A DNA stretch of 64,000 bases from Ophiosphaerella korrae (taxonomy: Eukaryota; Ascomycota; Dothideomycetes; Pleosporales; Phaeosphaeriaceae). Shown here piece after piece: positions 59,801-64,000 of the stretch (within the stretch, counting starts at the first letter, position 1; the number at the start of each line of letters is the position of its first letter). The translations under genes were made by a program, and so were the position numbers. The notes beneath the pieces are model-generated. The model searched no databases and was not told the origin of the DNA. It was given only the letters and a program-made list of their open reading frames with translations. Location of the stretch: NCBI GenBank assembly GCA_028456385.1, contig JALNQF010000166.1, positions 1-64,000 of the forward strand. The letters are read 5' to 3'.

Positions 59801-61876
59801 AGATAGGCTATAGAAAGCAAAGATTTTTACAAAACTAGATATCTAAAACGCCTACTACTAGATTAGAATTAAGAAAGGTAATAAATAGAAAATAGCGTTT
59901 AGAATATAGTATAGACTATATAAATACTTAGTTATACCTTTTAGTTTAATAAACGCACTAGTAGCCTTCTAAGAAAGAATTAATATCGTACTAAGAGAGT
60001 ACTTAGACGTATTTATATTTATATACCTAGACAATATCCTTATATTCTTAGAAATAGAGGAGGAATATATATAATATATACATAAAGTACTAGAAAAACT
60101 AGTAGAAAGTAAATTATTCTTTAAAATAAGAAAATGCAAATTCTATACAAAAAAAACAAACTTCCTTAGATTTATTATAGAACTAAGAAAAATTAAGATT
60201 AATCTAGAAAAGATTAAGTTAATTAATAAATAGCTAACACTAAGAAACCTAAAAGAAGTATAATAATTTTATAGGCTAGCTAACTTTTATAGAAAGTTAA
60301 TAGTAAGATAGTCTAAAGATATAGAACTAATAATAAAACTTATAAAGAAAGATACACTATTTAAATAGATAAAAGAATATAATAAAGTATTTAATAAAAT
60401 TAAGAAGAAGTTTATAGAAAACCTAGTTATTAGAATATATAACCTAGACCTACTAGTAATAGTAAAAATAGACGTATCTAATTTAGTCTATAGAATAGCA
60501 CTAATATAAGAAGACCTAAAGACTAAGAAAGAATATTTAGTTAAATACTTCTCTAAGAAAATAAAGCTAGTAGAGCTTAACTATCTAATTTATAATAAAG
60601 AGATACTAGTAATCTATAAAGTATTTAAATAATAGAGAGTATACTTATAAAGAGTAAAATACTAAATAAAGGTCTATATAGACTATAAGAATCTTATAAG
60701 ATTTATACTAAATAAAAAACTATTATAATAATATATAAGATAGTAGGAATTCCTATTAATATTTAATATAGAAATTATATATATAAAAGAGAAAGATAAC
60801 TAATTTATAGATACTCTTAGTAGAAGACTAGACTTATAAGAAGAAGTAAGCGCTACTAGTATAGTTCTAGTTAAGAACAAAGAAGGATATTTAGTCCTAA
60901 ATATACCTAAAATAGCTACAACACTTAAAAGAAGAAGTAGCGAGCTAGACAAATAGATTTAAAAAATAACGTAAGAAGTATCTAAAGAAATAGAGAAACT
61001 AGAAGTCTAAGAAGGATTTATATAAGCCTATAGAAGAATATATATCCTAAGAAAAATTTAAAAAGAATTTATATAACAATTCTATAAATTACTAGTATAT
61101 AGTTACTAAAGTATTAAAAAAATATTAAATAGACTACTATAAGATTATTATATTCTAAAAGTAAGATAATTAGTAATAAAGGTACTACGAGACTATATAG
61201 AATATTAGAAGAATAAGTATAGTAGATACGTACTATATAGAATACTACAACTAGTAAAAGTACTAGAATAACTATAGAGAGTTATTACAATAGACTTTAT
61301 TACAAAACTACTAAAGTCTAAAGATCTAATATTAAGAGTTAAGTATAATAGAATCCTAATAATAGTAGATAAACTTATAAAGTACTTATACTTTAGACTA
61401 TATAAAGAAAAAAGTAGGATAGAAGTTACTATACACTAGGTTCTAGGAACTATAATTAGCTAATATAGACTACTAGACAAGATTATTATAGATAGAGACG
61501 TAAGATTTATATTAAAACTATAGGGAACAATAATAGTATAATTAGGAATATAGTATATAATATCTACTATATACTATCTATAGATAAATAGACAATTAGA
61601 ACAAATAAACTAGATAGTAGAATAATACTTAAGATACTACCTTAACTATAATTAGAACAATTAGGTATAGTTATTACCTATAGTATAGTTAGCATACAAT
61701 AGCGCAAAGAATATAGTAATAATAGTATTACCTTTCTTAATAAACTATAGATTTAACCCTAGTATATATAGAATACTAAGACTAGAAGTATCTTAGTCTT
61801 TAAAAAAAGAAAACCTTGCTAATAGACTTAAAAACATATATAATTAACTAAGATAGGACGTAGAATTCCTATATAA
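56458..61876 (+). mobile_element. RIP-degraded Gypsy element, plus strand, 3' end cut off
   Basis: Has a 5' LTR (56458-56848), leader, gag with zinc-knuckle remnants near 57,818-57,930, RT 'TKLDI' near 59,835, RT active site 'IYLDNILIF' near 60,030, and integrase ghosts near 61,290-61,720 (a trace of the 'QTDGQTER' region near 61,585 and 'LAYNSAKN' near 61,690). It stops in the integrase where a minus-oriented LTR begins at 61877. Stops and TpA saturation show RIP. Confidence 0.85.
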
Positions 61877-62317
61877 TGTAATAGGTGTTACTAGGGTCGA
61901 CTTCCTAATACCTAAAGGTTATTAGTAGATTAAAAAGTAATAACAAAAGCTTGTATCGTAATCTACAATAGGCTATAAACAATAGGAGATGTTTTACAAC
62001 TATCTTAGTATTATTACTCGTAGTTAATAATTAAATTACTAATACTATCCTAATAATACGCATTATTACTAACTATATACCTAGGCTTCTTAGCTAGCTT
62101 TATGCTTTGTGTTTACTAAGATCGCAAATTACGAATTTATTACGTACTTAACTTTATACTTTATATTTACTAAGATTACAAATTGCAAATCTATTACGTG
62201 TCCCTATTATAGTTAGTTTTTTAGTCTAGTTTGTTATCTTATAGATTATATATGTTGTTATTATCTATAGTAAGGCTAATTAGTTTAAATTAGTTTCCTC
62301 TTGTTATAGCTATAATA
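61877..62317 (-). repeat. 3' LTR of the terminal minus-strand element
   Basis: Starts 'tgtaataggtgttac', ends 'gctataata'. It matches the reverse complement of 56458-56848 with many transitions and includes a duplicated 'tttactaagat' block near 62117 and 62168. Confidence 0.8.
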
Positions 62318-64000
62318 CTATTCCCCTCTCTAGGTAGGTTTTTATTTCTCTACCCTAGGCCTAAGGTTATTAGTCTAGTTTCTTTATTTATTTCTAACTC
62401 TTTATTATTCTCTATATCTTCGTGTTCTAACTATAATAAACTCTTTCTTATTACTCGTGTTACTTGTAATAGAGTTAAAATATTTCCCTACGCCTATTGT
62501 ACTTAATTAAAGTTTACTTACTTTATATCTTTAAAGGATAGTAAACACTATAGTAAGTGTATTCTAGCTAATATTTAATATAAGTATATACTTTCTAGTA
62601 TTTCTCTTATAGAGTATAAGTACTTAATTTCTATATAGTCTCTTCTTGCTAAGTTATATAAGGTGAGCTATTAACTAAGCTTAAGAGATACTATTATTAT
62701 AGCTCGTAGAGGCTAAGGCTAAGCGTAAGCTAACTCTTTATAAGCTAGTAGATCTTTATTCTTGTATTAAGCGTCTTTATAAGATAAAGGCTTATAATAA
62801 TACTAAATTATCTAAATAGTCTTGTACCTTAGAGGCTAAGATAGACCTTAAGGATATAGTTTAGGCTATTCTAGCTCCTATTGCGTTAGACGTTCCTAAC
62901 GCCTCTTTATTTAGCGCTAGTAGTACTAGTTTTCTTAGTTTGCTATAAGGTAGTCTAGAGGGTTTTAACTTTAGAAGTCCTCTAGTTTCTTAGAGTAGTT
63001 AAGATTATCTTCTAGTTCCTATATTTCTTCTTATAGTTGCCCTTTTTTATCTATTCTTATCTATTCTACTAAGTAGTAGTTCCTACTATTTTAGAACTAG
63101 TGCGCTAAGATCTTTTTAACTTCCTATTCTTCTTATTCTCTATATATATCTACTTTATATACTAGTAGTTCTACATTTTGTAGTGCTGTCTCTAGTAGTA
63201 CTATATAGAAAGTTAGGTGTATCCTTATCTTATTTAGTAGCTTTAGTTTAAATATAACTAGTATAACTTTTTTCTTAATTTTATATAGTCCTATCTTAAC
63301 GTAATCTAATTTAGGGTTTAGTTGCTTTCTTTTTATATTTTTCTTTACTAACTATACTTTTTCTCCCTCTTTAAATTAAGGTTCCTATTTATACTTCTAG
63401 TTATAGTACTTTACTATTTAATCTTGTAGGAATTCTACGTCTTATCTTAGTTACTTGTATATTTCTTTTATTCTATTTACAAAGTTTTCTCTTTATAGAG
63501 TCTAAGATTTTATATTTCTTAGTATTTAATATATATTAGGTTTAAATCTATAGTTTATAAAGTAGAGTAATATTCTTATTATTATATTCTTTGCGCTATT
63601 GTATACTAACTATACTATAGGTAGTAGCTATACCTAATTATTCTAATTGTAGTTAAGATAGTATCTTAGGTACTATTCTACTATCTAATTTATTCGTTCT
63701 AATTATCTATCTATTTGTAGATAGTATGCTATAAACATAGTGTATTATATTCCTAATTATACTAATATTATTTTCTATAATTTAGATATAAATTATATAT
63801 CTTTATCTATAATAATTTTGTCTAGTATACTATATTAGCTTATTATAGTTTTTAGAACTTAATATATAGTAACCTTAGTCCTACTTTTCTCTTTATATAG
63901 TATAAAATATATATACCTTATAAGTTTATCTACTATTATTATAATTCTATCGTACGTAACTCCTAATATTAGGTCTTTTAACTTAAGTAGCTTTGTAATA
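61877..64000 (-). mobile_element. Gypsy element, minus strand, running past the window end
   Basis: LTR at 61877-62317, then minus-strand coding remnants parallel to 48502-50170 of the first minus-strand element (for example 'cttctagttcctat' at 63010 and 49191). Only the LTR and the 3' part of pol are inside the window. It interrupts the plus-strand element in its integrase. Confidence 0.8.

Overview
The window looks like filamentous ascomycete (Pezizomycotina) DNA, most likely a Dothideomycete-type compartmented genome; the lineage is inferred, not proven. Evidence: introns of 45-60 nt with GT..AG ends and CTAAC/CTGAC branch sites, fungal-only families (HET-NACHT-WD40, a fungal transcription factor, a SAS4-domain protein), and AT-rich blocks almost emptied of CpA/TpG and full of TpA, the signature of repeat-induced point mutation (RIP). 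Layout: 1-10,050 is a RIP-saturated block holding a dead Gypsy retrotransposon (window start to 6,530) and 3.5 kb of unassigned AT-rich repeat. 10,050-47,200 is gene-bearing DNA of normal composition. 47,200-64,000 is a second RIP block of at least four nested, dead Gypsy copies in both orientations. Gene-bearing part: a NACHT pseudogene with nine RIP-type stops (10,387-12,378) is cut off at a 6.6 kb region bounded by ~59 bp terminal inverted repeats and flanking TA dinucleotides (12,379-18,966). That region carries an intact HET-NACHT-WD40 (HNWD, NLR-like) gene with five near-identical WD40 repeats. Next come an F-box/LRR-like pseudogene, a deaminase-like pseudogene, a repeat-rich gene-poor stretch (23-25.6 kb), a small Cys-rich protein gene with repeated exon-intron modules, a kinase-like gene with one in-frame TAG, and a SAS4-type chromatin gene. 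32.3-42.5 kb is a compact cluster: EthD-domain protein, 4-coumarate-CoA-ligase-like enzyme, alpha/beta hydrolase, two-finger C2H2 fungal transcription factor, soluble bacterial-type P450 and a Dal5-type MFS permease. Together these suggest uptake, hydroxylation, CoA activation and hydrolysis of an organic acid, probably aromatic, under a local regulator; the substrate is unknown. The regulator has an apparent +1 frameshift in an A8 run. After the cluster come a RIP-damaged Tc1/mariner element split by a solo LTR, and a retropepsin-like ORF. No rRNA, tRNA or CRISPR was recognised. All homology calls are from reading motifs by eye, without database searches.
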